From CAZJRB01 sp964547995 (GTDB lineage: Bacteria; Planctomycetota; Planctomycetia; Pirellulales; Thermoguttaceae), in contig CAZJRB010000073.1 in assembly GCA_964547995.1 (NCBI GenBank), positions 1 through 37,054 on the forward strand: a DNA stretch of 37,054 nt. The letters run 5' to 3'. The translations under genes were made by a program, and so were the position numbers. Position 1 is the first letter of the stretch, and each line of letters opens with the position of its first letter. The notes under the pieces are model-generated. The model saw only the letters and a list, made by a program, of their open reading frames with translations, had not been told where the DNA came from and searched no databases. Below are positions 1-8,168 of the stretch, piece after piece.

Positions 1-60
1 GTAGTGGGGCAGTTTAGCTGAGCACAGACGGGTCAATTCACGTGAGCGTCATCGTTCCGA

Positions 61-72
61 GTCACCGGTGAC
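61..72. other. 12-bp perfect palindrome downstream of ankyrin gene
   Basis: GTCACCGGTGAC is its own reverse complement. It lies 37 bp past the stop of the minus-strand ankyrin gene. There is no T-run on either side, so it is not a typical intrinsic terminator. It could be a weak hairpin or a protein-binding site, or it could be chance. Confidence 0.3.
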
Positions 73-109
73 CGTCCGGTCGGTCCACGTCCGTGCTCTG
101 AAGACCTGG

Positions 110-1288
110 CTACTTCTTCGGACTCGCCTTTTTCGTTCGGGCCGGTTGGCTCTGTGTCGCCTTGTCGAGCATCTCTGCTGTCTTGTCCCGACCCTTCGCT
201 TTGGCAATGTCAAGCGGTGTATTCCCTTGGCTGTCCTTGATGATCGGGTTAGCACCCTTGTCGAGGAGGACCTTGACCAACGCATCTTTGCCCCTCTCCG
301 CAGCGAGATGCAACGGCGTGGCGCCGTGCTTGTCCTGGGCGTTGACCTCGGCACCGTGGTCGAGGAGGAACCTGGCCATTGTGGGCGTCGGCAAGCTGTG
401 CAGCGGCGTCCGTTGCAGGTCGTTGCGCGCGTTGACGTCCGCGTCATGCTCGACCAGGATCTTAACGGCAACCGAGGCACTGCACCCGACCGCCTCGTGT
501 AAGGGCGTCCTGCCGTCTTTGGCGGCAACATTGACTTTCGCGCCCTTTTCGATAAACAGAGCCGTGAGTTGCTGATCGGCAGTCAGATACGAGCGGGCGA
601 CCACAAACAACGGAGTCCAGCCCTTGTCGTCGGTGGCGTTGATGTCCAGTCTGTGCTCAAGCAACAGCAGCGTCGTAGCCTTGCGACCGTGGTTCACTAC
701 GTCGAACAGGGCATTGCGACCAGCCTTGTCCTTGGCCTTAGGATCGGCGCCCTTTTCGATAAGCAACCCGGTCGCCTTGGCGGTGGCCCCATGCAGGGGC
801 GTCTTGCCTTGCTCATCGACGGCGTTGACGTCGGCCCCCTTGGCCAGTAGGAGTGGGACGATGTCGTCGGCGTCGGTGGTCGCCGCAGCCAAGTGCAACG
901 GGGTCCGGCCCTCCTTGTTTTTCGCATTGACCTTAGCGCCCCTCGACAGCAGGAGTTCCACGGTCTCCTTCGGTCGGCTGGTGGCTGCCCAATGCAACGG
1001 CGTGCAGCCGATTCTGTCCGTGACGTTGACCTTGGCGCCGTTGTCGAGCAGTAGTGCTGCGATTGCCTGATCCTTGTAGAGACATGCGAGGTGCAGCGGC
1101 GTTCGCTCGTCGTGGTCGGTGGCGTTCACGTCGGCGCCTTCGGCCAGCAGCTTGGCGACGAGGCCCTTGTCCCTATTCTTGACGGCCTCGTGAAGGGACT
1201 CGGGCTCCTCAGCGCCGAGAGCATTCACGGCCAGCACAGCAACGACGGCCACCGTGCAGATGCGGCACATGTATCGCTGGGTCGTCAC
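110..1288 (-). CDS. Secreted ankyrin-repeat protein
   Basis: The 392-residue protein begins with a signal peptide (hydrophobic residues about 11-25, then ALGAEEP). About eleven ankyrin repeats of roughly 33 residues follow, each with a version of the TPLHLAA motif and a later LLLxxGAxVNA segment. A short basic tail (TKKASPKK) ends it. Ankyrin repeats bind other proteins; no enzymatic domain is visible, so the partner is unknown. The start is GTG at 1288, chosen because GGAGGAG lies 7 bases upstream; an in-frame ATG six codons later is the alternative. It is probably exported. A second ankyrin protein lies at 4463 and an ankyrin remnant at 2053, so the family has multiplied here. Confidence 0.9.
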   Translation of the reverse strand: MTTQRYMCRICTVAVVAVLAVNALGAEEPESLHEAVKNRDKGLVAKLLAEGADVNATDHDERTPLHLACLYKDQAIAALLLDNGAKVNVTDRIGCTPLHWAATSRPKETVELLLSRGAKVNAKNKEGRTPLHLAAATTDADDIVPLLLAKGADVNAVDEQGKTPLHGATAKATGLLIEKGADPKAKDKAGRNALFDVVNHGRKATTLLLLEHRLDINATDDKGWTPLFVVARSYLTADQQLTALFIEKGAKVNVAAKDGRTPLHEAVGCSASVAVKILVEHDADVNARNDLQRTPLHSLPTPTMARFLLDHGAEVNAQDKHGATPLHLAAERGKDALVKVLLDKGANPIIKDSQGNTPLDIAKAKGRDKTAEMLDKATQSQPARTKKASPKK

Positions 1289-1375
1289 GGCTCAACTCCT
1301 CCTCTCTTCGTTTGTCGGTTCTGGTGAGCAGGTGCCTGATTTCGGGACAGGCGATCTGAGCCCCAACACCCTACG

Positions 1376-1897
1376 CTATTTCCGGCGCGTTCCCTTCCCC
1401 TCCAAGTCCAGGCAAACCTTGCCGTCTTTGTCTTTCACAACTGCGCTCCACTGGAAATGGTCATCGTCAACGAAGTGCCACTTGCTCGTAGACACGGTGC
1501 CGTCTCCTTGGTCATTCCTCCAGTCAATCGTTCGTGATGTGGCATTCCATTTCCCACAGTTGTCACCCTTCGGGAAAGCCCCCATCGAATCATACATCCA
1601 GAGGCGGTAGACCTTCTCCTTCGCATCGTACGTGGCAACCGCAAGGAATTCGTAGTCGCCGGCACTGTACGTACTCCGGATGAATCGCCCTTTCAGAATG
1701 GGTTGGGTCACTACCACGCATTCCAGGTGCGCCCCTTCGGGCGTCCACGCGGCGGGCTTGACTGTCATTTCGGAGTCCCACGTTCCTATTCGAGCCTTGA
1801 GTTGCTTCAAGTCGTAAGGTTCGTCTTGTGCCACGCCATAACAGGTAGTCAACGTAAGAACGCCAATGATAGTCCAGATGGTTGCTGTTATGCGCAT
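1376..1897 (-). CDS. Secreted DUF1579-like beta-barrel protein
   Basis: The 173-residue protein has a signal peptide (MRITATIWTIIGVLTLTTCY, then GVAQDE). The mature part has the layout of DUF1579-type proteins: an early GTW motif, ILKGRFI, a YDAKEKVYRLWMYDSMG segment, and alternating strands ending in LDLEGKGTRRK. These families are thought to form lipocalin-like barrels; the ligand is unknown. It lies upstream of the minus-strand ankyrin gene in the same direction with an 87-base gap, so the two may be co-transcribed. The ATG at 1897 has only a weak purine stretch (GGGGAAA) upstream. The family assignment comes from overall pattern, not from a decisive motif. Confidence 0.75.
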   Translation of the reverse strand: MRITATIWTIIGVLTLTTCYGVAQDEPYDLKQLKARIGTWDSEMTVKPAAWTPEGAHLECVVVTQPILKGRFIRSTYSAGDYEFLAVATYDAKEKVYRLWMYDSMGAFPKGDNCGKWNATSRTIDWRNDQGDGTVSTSKWHFVDDDHFQWSAVVKDKDGKVCLDLEGKGTRRK

Positions 1898-2052
1898 GGC
1901 ATTTCCCCGGGCTTAGACGGTTGAGGTGGTCGTGTCAGAATAACAGGGATCAATGCGTCGGACAAGCTGGGGCCATCACCCTACACGGCAACCTACTTGA
2001 GGCAGTCCCCAAGACCACATATAATACCCAACCGTATTCGGGCACCGTTTAT

Positions 2053-2163
2053 GGCGCAAGAGCGAATATACACCAACGACGGCCTGACCCTCTAGGTCTG
2101 GCCACTCACGCAAAACGTACTGAGTTTGTCATGCTGCTCAAAGAACACGGAGCCAAGCAATGA
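2053..2163 (+). pseudogene. Ankyrin-repeat gene remnant (C-terminal repeat)
   Basis: The last 25 codons read as the second half of an ankyrin repeat (PLGLATHAKRTEFVML, then LKEHGAKQ). Just upstream, the next frame gives NDGLT at 2075-2089, the expected lead-in to a TPLGLA motif. Restoring one C in the CCC run near 2087-2089 and two bases near 2073 would give one continuous repeat (ANIH-TNDGLT-PLGLATH). The rest of the gene upstream is not recognisable. Its TGA overlaps the ATG of the HEAT gene (ATGA), which suggests it was once the upstream member of an operon and translationally coupled to it. Confidence 0.55.
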
Positions 2164-3701
2164 AACGACACTTCCCTGTAATCCTCCTTGTCGCCGGAAT
2201 CGGAATGAGCTTTGCCGGCTGTGGAAAGGAGACCTCGAAGACCGTGGAAACCGCTAGTCGGCAGGACGCAGAGCCGATCGAGCAGGAGAAACAAGAGCCT
2301 CCAGCCACGATCCCGCCCGCCGCCCCCGACGAACCTCAGGAACCCGCGAAGCCTGCCACAGCCGAAGACCCTGAGGTAACACAGCTCATCGCGCAGTTGT
2401 CCGATGAGTCGGCTGCCGCGCGTGCCGAGGCAGCCTATCGGCTGGGCAAGATGCCGGACAGGGCGATCCCGGCCATCTCGGAGCTAGTGAAGCTGTTGAG
2501 CCACAACGACAACATCCAGTTGCAGGCAACGGGCAACCGAACGTCTGCTGGCAAGGAGGCTTCCAAAGCATTAGGGGCCATCGGTGAACCAGCGATTGAA
2601 CCGTTGATAAAATCCTTGCCCCAGCACAGTGCGCCACTCAAGCATAATGCCGCCCATGCACTTGCAGAGATCGGTGAACCTGCCATTACCCCGCTTGTCG
2701 GACTACTGGCCACGAAGGATGGCTGGGTCCAAGACGGCGCAAGTATTGCTCTCAAGGAGATCGGAGAAGTTACAGTCGATCCTCTGATTACGGCCTTGAA
2801 AGACCCGAACAGCTACGATCTTCGCGTCGGAGCCGCTCGTGCTCTTGGTGAAGTCGGCAGCGAACGGGCCGTCGATCCGCTTATTGCGGCGACCAAGGAC
2901 GAGTCCCGACTGGTCCGAATCGCCGCTATCTGCGCGTTGGGGTCGATAAAATCTCCCCGCGCGGTAGGACCGTTGACTGTGCTCCTGAAAGAAGACGGCG
3001 AAGATACCGTGAGGAACAGTGCCGCCAGGATCTTGGGGGAAATCAATGACAAGCAGGCTATCGGTCCCCTGATTGAAGCCCTGAAGGACAAAGACGATTA
3101 TGTACGCGGAAACGCCGCAGAGGCCCTGGGGAAGCTGGGTGCTACCGATGCCGTAGAGCCTATACTTCCTCTGCTGAAGGACCCGGAGACTGAGGCACGC
3201 GAGTCGGCTTATGTGGCACTTGGCCTGTTGAGGGACAAACGGGCGGTGCAACCGTTGACCGAAGCGATGCAAAACGAGAAGCGTGAGCGTCTTCGGCGAG
3301 CCATTGTCGTATCCCTTGGCCAGCTCAAAGATGCACAAGCCGTTGAGGTGCTGACCAAGGCCCTCAAGGGCGAGCAGGACTACGTAATCCGGGGCAGCGC
3401 GGCAGAGGCCCTCGGCGAAATCGCCGACCCGCAGGCCATCATCCCCCTTGTTGAAACCCTCAAGACTTGCAAGGACCATTACGTTACCAGCCGAGCGGCA
3501 ACGGCCTTACAGAAGATCGGAAAACCAGCCGCTGAGCCGCTTATCCTCCTCTTGCAGGATGATGCGTTCGAGAAAATGGAGAGTGTAGACCAATACGTGA
3601 TTCGCCGTGCTCTCGACGAGATCACTGGGGTCCGGTGCAGCAACGTCACGGAACGGATCGAATGGTGGGAAAAGAACAAAGCCAGATTCCAGAGCCCCTG
3701 A
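2160..3701 (+). CDS. HEAT-repeat lipoprotein
   Basis: The 513-residue protein starts with a lipoprotein signal (MKRHFPVILLVAGIGMSFAG-C), cleaved before Cys21, so it should be membrane-anchored outside the cytoplasm. A low-complexity Glu/Pro/Ala linker covers about residues 25-75. From about 80 to 490 there are roughly a dozen PBS-lyase-type HEAT repeats of about 31 residues, with AARALGEIGDPRAVxPLxxALKD-like units. Such arrays are binding scaffolds. The end (ITGVRCSNVTERIEWWEKNKARFQ) is a short helical cap seen in planctomycete HEAT proteins. The start overlaps the stop of the ankyrin remnant by four bases. The zinc-ribbon gene follows 13 bases downstream and is probably in the same transcript. 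Confidence 0.9.
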   Translation: MKRHFPVILLVAGIGMSFAGCGKETSKTVETASRQDAEPIEQEKQEPPATIPPAAPDEPQEPAKPATAEDPEVTQLIAQLSDESAAARAEAAYRLGKMPDRAIPAISELVKLLSHNDNIQLQATGNRTSAGKEASKALGAIGEPAIEPLIKSLPQHSAPLKHNAAHALAEIGEPAITPLVGLLATKDGWVQDGASIALKEIGEVTVDPLITALKDPNSYDLRVGAARALGEVGSERAVDPLIAATKDESRLVRIAAICALGSIKSPRAVGPLTVLLKEDGEDTVRNSAARILGEINDKQAIGPLIEALKDKDDYVRGNAAEALGKLGATDAVEPILPLLKDPETEARESAYVALGLLRDKRAVQPLTEAMQNEKRERLRRAIVVSLGQLKDAQAVEVLTKALKGEQDYVIRGSAAEALGEIADPQAIIPLVETLKTCKDHYVTSRAATALQKIGKPAAEPLILLLQDDAFEKMESVDQYVIRRALDEITGVRCSNVTERIEWWEKNKARFQSP

Positions 3702-3714
3702 AAAGTGACTACCT

Positions 3715-4290
3715 ATGCTTAAGTGTCAATTTTGCAGCCATCGGAACCCTAGCGCTGCCGACGTCTGCGAAGAGTGCGGTGCGAGTATCCTCGACCGAGA
3801 TCGCAAACCGACCGTGGATCTCGGAGACGATACGCCGGAGCGAATACTCAACTTCGTCGTCGATGCGTTCCAGCGCGAACAGGGGATTGATCTACGCGCA
3901 GACGCAACCGTCTTGCCTCGGCTAGAGGCAGCGTGTGAGAAAGCAGCAACAGAACTCCAATCGGCGGAATCGACTGAGATCAATCTCCCGTTCATTGCCG
4001 CCGACGCTACGGGACCGAAACACCTGAACATCAGCATCACCCGGTCCCAGTTCCAGTTCCAGCACGCTCGTTCCGAGAGCGACCAGGTCCTCGATCTGCT
4101 GCGTAGCGGGCAGAAGATTGCTGCGGTCAAGCTCTATCGCGAACAGTACGGTGTCGGACTCAAAGAGGCCAAGGACGCCGTGGAAGACCTTGGACGACGG
4201 AACAACATTGCGAGCGGCGGCGGGGGCTGCGCGAGCGTGCTGGTCTTGCTCTTGGTGTCTTTGGGCGCAGTGATCTCTTGGGTTCTTTAG
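3715..4290 (+). CDS. Zinc ribbon / DnaK-IIB-like / L7-L12-CTD-like membrane protein
   Basis: This 191-residue protein is a mosaic. Residues 4-21 are a zinc ribbon (C4-x2-C7 and C18-x2-C21). Residues about 35-114 closely resemble part of the DnaK/Hsp70 nucleotide-binding domain: LGDD..ERILNFVVDAF, QGIDLRADATVLPRL, EKAATELQSAESTEINLPFI and ADATGPKHLNISITR follow the order and spacing of E. coli DnaK from about residue 225 to 295 (subdomain IIB, part of the GrpE contact lobe). Residues about 133-160 (KIAAVKLYREQYGVGLKEAK, then DAVEDL) match the C-terminal helix pair of ribosomal protein bL12. A Gly-rich linker and a hydrophobic helix (173-190) end it, so it is a tail anchor. No ATPase phosphate-binding loops are present. 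The function is unknown; a cytosolic docking role at the membrane is an inference. No strong ribosome-binding site precedes the ATG. Confidence 0.85.
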   Translation: MLKCQFCSHRNPSAADVCEECGASILDRDRKPTVDLGDDTPERILNFVVDAFQREQGIDLRADATVLPRLEAACEKAATELQSAESTEINLPFIAADATGPKHLNISITRSQFQFQHARSESDQVLDLLRSGQKIAAVKLYREQYGVGLKEAKDAVEDLGRRNNIASGGGGCASVLVLLLVSLGAVISWVL

Positions 4291-4462
4291 AGTCAGTTGA
4301 CTGCCGCACCACAATGGTCGAACGGCAGGCACAGCATCCTCCTGCTTGACACTCCAACACTTCCTTCACACAATAGTTCGTATCCCCGCTCCGAAATGCC
4401 GTACGCCCAATGAACGGCGATCAGGCATATTCCTGAGCCCCACGTAGAGCTAGGAGGAAACG

Positions 4463-5944
4463 ATGACTAAGTCTTCCCTACTTAGGCGCGCACTTGCCAT
4501 TACGGTTATCGCGGCTCTTGTCCCATCCGCCGGCTACGCAGACCCGATACACGACGCCGCCAAGAAAGGGGACACGGCGAAGGTGAAGGAACTCATCGAC
4601 GCGGGCGTGGACGTGAACGCTCAAGATGACCAGAAACAGGCTCCTCTCAACTACGCGGCGTACAACCAGAAAGAAGTAGTCAAGTTATTGATCGCGAACG
4701 GAGCGGACGTGAACCTCAAGGGCCAGAACTCGGACACACCTCTGCACAAGGCAGCCGACTGGGGAAACGTCGAAACGGGGCTATTGCTGATCGAGGCTGG
4801 TGCTGATCTGGAAGCAACAAACTGGTGCGGGCGAACCCCGCTTCACAGGACTGCCGACATGGGCAAGCCTGAAATGGTCAAGCTGCTCCTGGAAAAAGGT
4901 GCTAAGGTCAACGCACGGGACAACGACCAGTACACACCCTTGCACCTCGCCGCTGCTCGTGGTTGGGTCGACGTGACCAAGATCCTGCTTGACAACGGTG
5001 CGGAAATCAACGCCGTGGCCGAATACAAGAGGACACCACTACATCAAGCAGCGGATGCGTTCTACACAGGCGCGAAGTACGGGGATGTCATCAAACTTCT
5101 GATCGCCAAAGGCGCGGACCTGAAAGCCACGAATGACAAGGGCGAGACGCCGTTGGACGCTACCAGAAGGAGGAAGAAACCGAAACTCGCGGCTATTCTT
5201 GAGAACTCCGAGAAACAGCCCGCCCCCAAGGTAGAGCAGCCCGAGAAAACGAACACGCAAGAGTCGGTGACGAGGACTTGGACCTCCCACACAGGAAGCA
5301 CGATCGAGGCGCAGCTGGTTAATGTGAAGGGTGACACGGTATCGCTGAAGACCGTCGCAGGAAAAACGCTACGAGTGAACCGCTCGGCGCTTTCTAAAAA
5401 AGACCAACAATACATCGACGATGTGTCGGCGTCGTTCGCGTCTCCGGCACGCGGTGGACAGGTGAAGTCCTCTGCCGAGAACATAGTCAACTCCGCACCC
5501 CGAGAGGAAAAATGGATGGATCTTACGGCATTCGATCCCCAATTCGAGTCGGCATCCGACACGGGAATGAACGATGTCACCAAGCTCGACGACTGGGCGA
5601 GGGGTTTGATACGCGAATCCGGAATTGTCGACAAATGCTCGAAGTGGATATATTGTCACCCGAACAAGGGAAGCGATGGTGTGGTGGTAGTGAAGGTGCC
5701 AAAGCCTGTCCGGCAATTCCGATCGCGAATTGCGATAGGTCGGACTCAAGGGAGAGGGGATGCGGTCTTCGTGCTGCTTGCAGACGGCAAGGAGGTATTC
5801 CGCAGTGAAAGTATGGTCGGGGGCCAGTCGCCGAAGGAAGTCAATTTGACATTTGCACCGTGCCGGGAACTGAGATTGGTATCGGACCGGAACGGTAGCT
5901 GGACTCACGATCTGTGTATTTGGCTTGAACCGATGGTGAGGTAG
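4463..5944 (+). CDS. Secreted ankyrin - SHD1 - NPCBM-like protein
   Basis: The 493-residue protein has a signal peptide (MTKSSLLRRALAITVIAALV..GYADP). Six to seven ankyrin repeats follow (about residues 28-240, with TPLHKAADWGN, TPLHRTADMGK and TPLHLAAARGW cores). Next comes a charged linker and an SHD1-like domain (about 268-320: WTSHTGSTIEAQLVNVKGDT, then VSLKT and LRVNRSALSKKDQ). This small beta domain is common in secreted planctomycete proteins. The C-terminal part (about 351-493) resembles NPCBM carbohydrate-binding modules (FRSRIAIGRT, AVFVLLADGKEVFRS, LRLVSDRNGSWTHDLCIWLE). It may therefore bind glycans and proteins at the same time. AGGAGG lies seven bases before the ATG. No catalytic residues were identified. 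Confidence 0.88.
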   Translation: MTKSSLLRRALAITVIAALVPSAGYADPIHDAAKKGDTAKVKELIDAGVDVNAQDDQKQAPLNYAAYNQKEVVKLLIANGADVNLKGQNSDTPLHKAADWGNVETGLLLIEAGADLEATNWCGRTPLHRTADMGKPEMVKLLLEKGAKVNARDNDQYTPLHLAAARGWVDVTKILLDNGAEINAVAEYKRTPLHQAADAFYTGAKYGDVIKLLIAKGADLKATNDKGETPLDATRRRKKPKLAAILENSEKQPAPKVEQPEKTNTQESVTRTWTSHTGSTIEAQLVNVKGDTVSLKTVAGKTLRVNRSALSKKDQQYIDDVSASFASPARGGQVKSSAENIVNSAPREEKWMDLTAFDPQFESASDTGMNDVTKLDDWARGLIRESGIVDKCSKWIYCHPNKGSDGVVVVKVPKPVRQFRSRIAIGRTQGRGDAVFVLLADGKEVFRSESMVGGQSPKEVNLTFAPCRELRLVSDRNGSWTHDLCIWLEPMVR

Positions 5945-6028
5945 GCATGCGTTCGTCAAGATCGGATTCCAAGTCTTGGGTCGGTCCTCTACTCCACAAG
6001 GAAATCCGCAGATAAAGGAGGACACGAA

Positions 6029-6210
6029 ATGAGACGCTTCGCCGCAACCTGGGCGATGACAATTCCGATATTCGGATGTTCGCGGCACAAGCGCTGGAAC
6101 TCTGCCAGGATAGTTCTTTGGTGGACGACATCCGTCAAGCTCGAAGCCGAACATCGGACGAGACCGAAATCGAAGTGTTTGACGAAGTGATTCGTAATCT
6201 AGCACAATGA
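6029..6210 (+). pseudogene. Frameshifted small HEAT-like gene
   Basis: A strong ribosome-binding site (AAAGGAGG, 6014-6021) sits eight bases before the ATG at 6029, but the frame from that ATG soon becomes non-protein-like. From 6043 another frame reads NLGDDNSDIRMFAAQALELC, then QDSSLVDD and EIEVFDEVIRNLAQ, with stop at 6208. This has the composition of a HEAT-type or immunity-type helical protein. Adding one C in the GCCGC at 6041-6045 would join the two frames into a protein of about 60 residues (MRRFARNLGDD...). It is either a recently broken gene or a one-base sequencing error. It is the first member of the small-gene island. Confidence 0.55.
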
Positions 6211-6237
6211 CTTCGCTGAGCAAAGGAGATTGATCCA

Positions 6238-6687
6238 ATGAAGACCAGCGTGGCAACAGACACGGCGACAATCGTGATCTTCGACACCGACTGCCTGAAG
6301 CACAAGCTGGAAGACGATTGCGATTGGTGGTCAGCACCGGTGAACGAAGTCCCGGAAATCAACAACGGGAATATCCTGTTTCTCGACGTCGGCGCAGACG
6401 GAACGTATGAGGTTGAGACGGTCGATGAACTCCCGGCAAACGCCGAGCCGGTTGTTGAAGCGAATCTACGGAATGAGAGTGGACGCTTCTTCATTGGGCC
6501 GGGCGAGGACACCACAGGTGAGGGATTGGAGCCAACAGCCGAATATGGCAGCGTTTTCATAGAAGTCCCTGCTGGCCCCTACAACGTCCGAGCGTGCCTG
6601 GTCGACGACAGCCGGGTTCTGCTCCGTCTCACTCGGATCGACGAGTTCATCCGCAATACGTTCACAGGAAGCCCAACAATCGCATGA
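6238..6687 (+). CDS. Small acidic cytosolic protein, DUF6386-like
   Basis: The 149-residue protein has no signal peptide. It begins TDTATIVIFDTDCLKHKLED, then DCDWWSAPVNEVPEINNGNI, and continues with beta-rich segments (ILFLDVGADGTYEVE, EYGSVFIEVPAGPYNVRACL). The layout recalls DUF6386, a family of unknown function often found near immunity-type genes; this assignment is tentative. The protein is strongly acidic. AAAGGAG lies nine bases before the ATG. It begins 27 bases after the broken gene at 6029 and belongs to the one-strand island of small, unrelated proteins. A role as an immunity protein for a toxin system is plausible from context only. Confidence 0.75.
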   Translation: MKTSVATDTATIVIFDTDCLKHKLEDDCDWWSAPVNEVPEINNGNILFLDVGADGTYEVETVDELPANAEPVVEANLRNESGRFFIGPGEDTTGEGLEPTAEYGSVFIEVPAGPYNVRACLVDDSRVLLRLTRIDEFIRNTFTGSPTIA

Positions 6688-6782
6688 AACTTATGTAATT
6701 TCGTTGCGGCTCCACCGACGTTGGAGAGATACAGCGATGTTGAGGTCGAGGAACCATAGGCTCAAGACCATGGAGTTACAAA

Positions 6783-7238
6783 ATGAAGAATCCAGTCACA
6801 GCCGATGATTTGATTGCACTACTGGACCAAGCACTGGACAGTCCCACAGTCCAAGGAATCATGGATCGACTTGGACCGTGGGAGGAGGGCGAGAAAGGCA
6901 GGGACGATGAAAAGATGTTTTTCAAGCGTGCTGCCCACGGAATTGATTTGGTGTTCTGCAACGACATTCTGGAAGCAATTCACCTCTACTCCGACATCGG
7001 TCTCGGTCGTCAGCAGGAGGGTTACTCTCAGTATTCGTTTGAGCTACCGGATGGCTTTGTGTTCGGGGAGCCAAAGAGTGGCATTGCCGACCGACTCGGT
7101 AAACCAGCGATTGGCTCGGGAGTCTATTGGGGAATCTATCGTTTCGATGACCATGCTGTTCGCGTGGGCTATACTGGCGACGTTCTTAGTCATTTGAATG
7201 TTCTATCCCTAAATAGTGACATACTCACGGATGGCTAG
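6783..7238 (+). CDS. Small cytosolic protein of unknown function, immunity-like
   Basis: The 151-residue protein has no signal peptide or membrane helix. It has an N-terminal helical part (DDLIALLDQALDSPTVQGIM) and a beta-rich core with the pattern GIDLVFCNDILEAIHLYSDI, LPDGFVFGEPKSGIADRLGKP and GVYWGIYRFDDHAVRVGYTG. I recall this pattern (an LVF...IxLYS strand pair, then LPxGFxFGxxxxxIxxxLGxP) from small orphan proteins next to SMI1 and toxin-immunity genes, but cannot give a family name. GGAG lies eight bases before the ATG. The tail after VRVGYTGDVLSHLNVLS is short. An immunity function is inferred only from neighbours. Confidence 0.7.
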   Translation: MKNPVTADDLIALLDQALDSPTVQGIMDRLGPWEEGEKGRDDEKMFFKRAAHGIDLVFCNDILEAIHLYSDIGLGRQQEGYSQYSFELPDGFVFGEPKSGIADRLGKPAIGSGVYWGIYRFDDHAVRVGYTGDVLSHLNVLSLNSDILTDG

Positions 7239-7278
7239 GCGGCAGACGGTTGGGTAGTGGCAGAAAGCAACAGTAGAA

Positions 7279-8067
7279 ATGCCCCAGCAAATCAAATATC
7301 ATAGCGCCATCTTCAGTCTGCTCGAAGTCGAGCCCGAAGTCTCTGCGCAGCGTCTGGAATTGCTCGCCGCTCGTGAATCGCACTGCGGAATCAAGTTTCC
7401 GGCATCAATACGCGAGTGGTTCTCAATCGCCGATGCCGAATCTCTGTTCCACGAAAGGACAAACGAGGACCACTTGCAGGAACTCAAGGAACTCGGCGAT
7501 CCGCACGAAAACTCGCAAGGTTACATGCGAGTTGCCACCGAAAACCAAGCGGTTGTCGCGTGGTTCGCCAAACTTGATGATTCGGACGATCCGCCGGTAT
7601 TTCACAACAACGATGAATGGGATGAAGACTTATCGACGATAGACTGGGAGCTATACGCAAAGACATTCACGAATTTCATTTACGATATGCTCTCGCAACA
7701 CCATTTTGGCGGATGGGATACCGGTGCTTGCCTCGAAGGCACGGCGCCAATTCCCGACGAATCGACAATTCAAGCGTTGCGAGCTGAATACTCGGAAGGT
7801 CCGCTCTCGCATTATCCTGATTTTCGTGTGTGGCGATTCTTCGACTCGCGCGGTCAGATCAGGATTGCTGCAAACACGCCGGAGCTTCTATCGAGTAATC
7901 GTGCTGATTGGTGGATTGAGGCTCGCTCGCTTGACCTTCTTCCTGAATTGCTGTCCTCGGTGTGGAACGTGCCCGGAATCGCATCCCTTGAACCGGGCGG
8001 TTATTCTCCTGAAATCCGCAGCGCTGGCGCGAAGGTGCTAGAAGCCTTCAAGCGTAAGGAGACGTGA
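7279..8067 (+). CDS. SMI1/KNR4 family protein
   Basis: The 262-residue cytosolic protein carries the SMI1/KNR4 (SUKH) signature: LELLAARESHCGIKFPASIR, then EWFSIADAESLF. Later comes a conserved-type segment where an acidic loop precedes a Trp/Phe-rich stretch (VVAWFAKLDDSDDPPVFHNN; SFL-like TFTNFIYDML). SUKH proteins commonly serve as immunity proteins against polymorphic and contact-dependent nuclease toxins. The C-terminal third (RVWRFFDSRGQIRIAANTPE, then DWWIEARSLDLLPEL) is an extension beyond the core domain. No toxin gene is visible nearby, so this would be an orphan immunity gene. The ribosome-binding site is weak. The next small gene begins about 100 bases downstream on the same strand. 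Confidence 0.82.
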   Translation: MPQQIKYHSAIFSLLEVEPEVSAQRLELLAARESHCGIKFPASIREWFSIADAESLFHERTNEDHLQELKELGDPHENSQGYMRVATENQAVVAWFAKLDDSDDPPVFHNNDEWDEDLSTIDWELYAKTFTNFIYDMLSQHHFGGWDTGACLEGTAPIPDESTIQALRAEYSEGPLSHYPDFRVWRFFDSRGQIRIAANTPELLSSNRADWWIEARSLDLLPELLSSVWNVPGIASLEPGGYSPEIRSAGAKVLEAFKRKET

Positions 8068-8168
8068 CATGCGCTGCATCCGGCTGGCAGGTTCTGACAT
8101 ACGCATGGACTGTCACGACACGGAAGGCAGCCGAGAGTCAGGCCGATTATTCTACAGAATTTGATGAC

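Noticed and set aside
68..502. Open frames antisense to the ankyrin gene
   Set aside because: They are mirror frames of a GC-rich repeat gene with no start signals and no protein-like composition.
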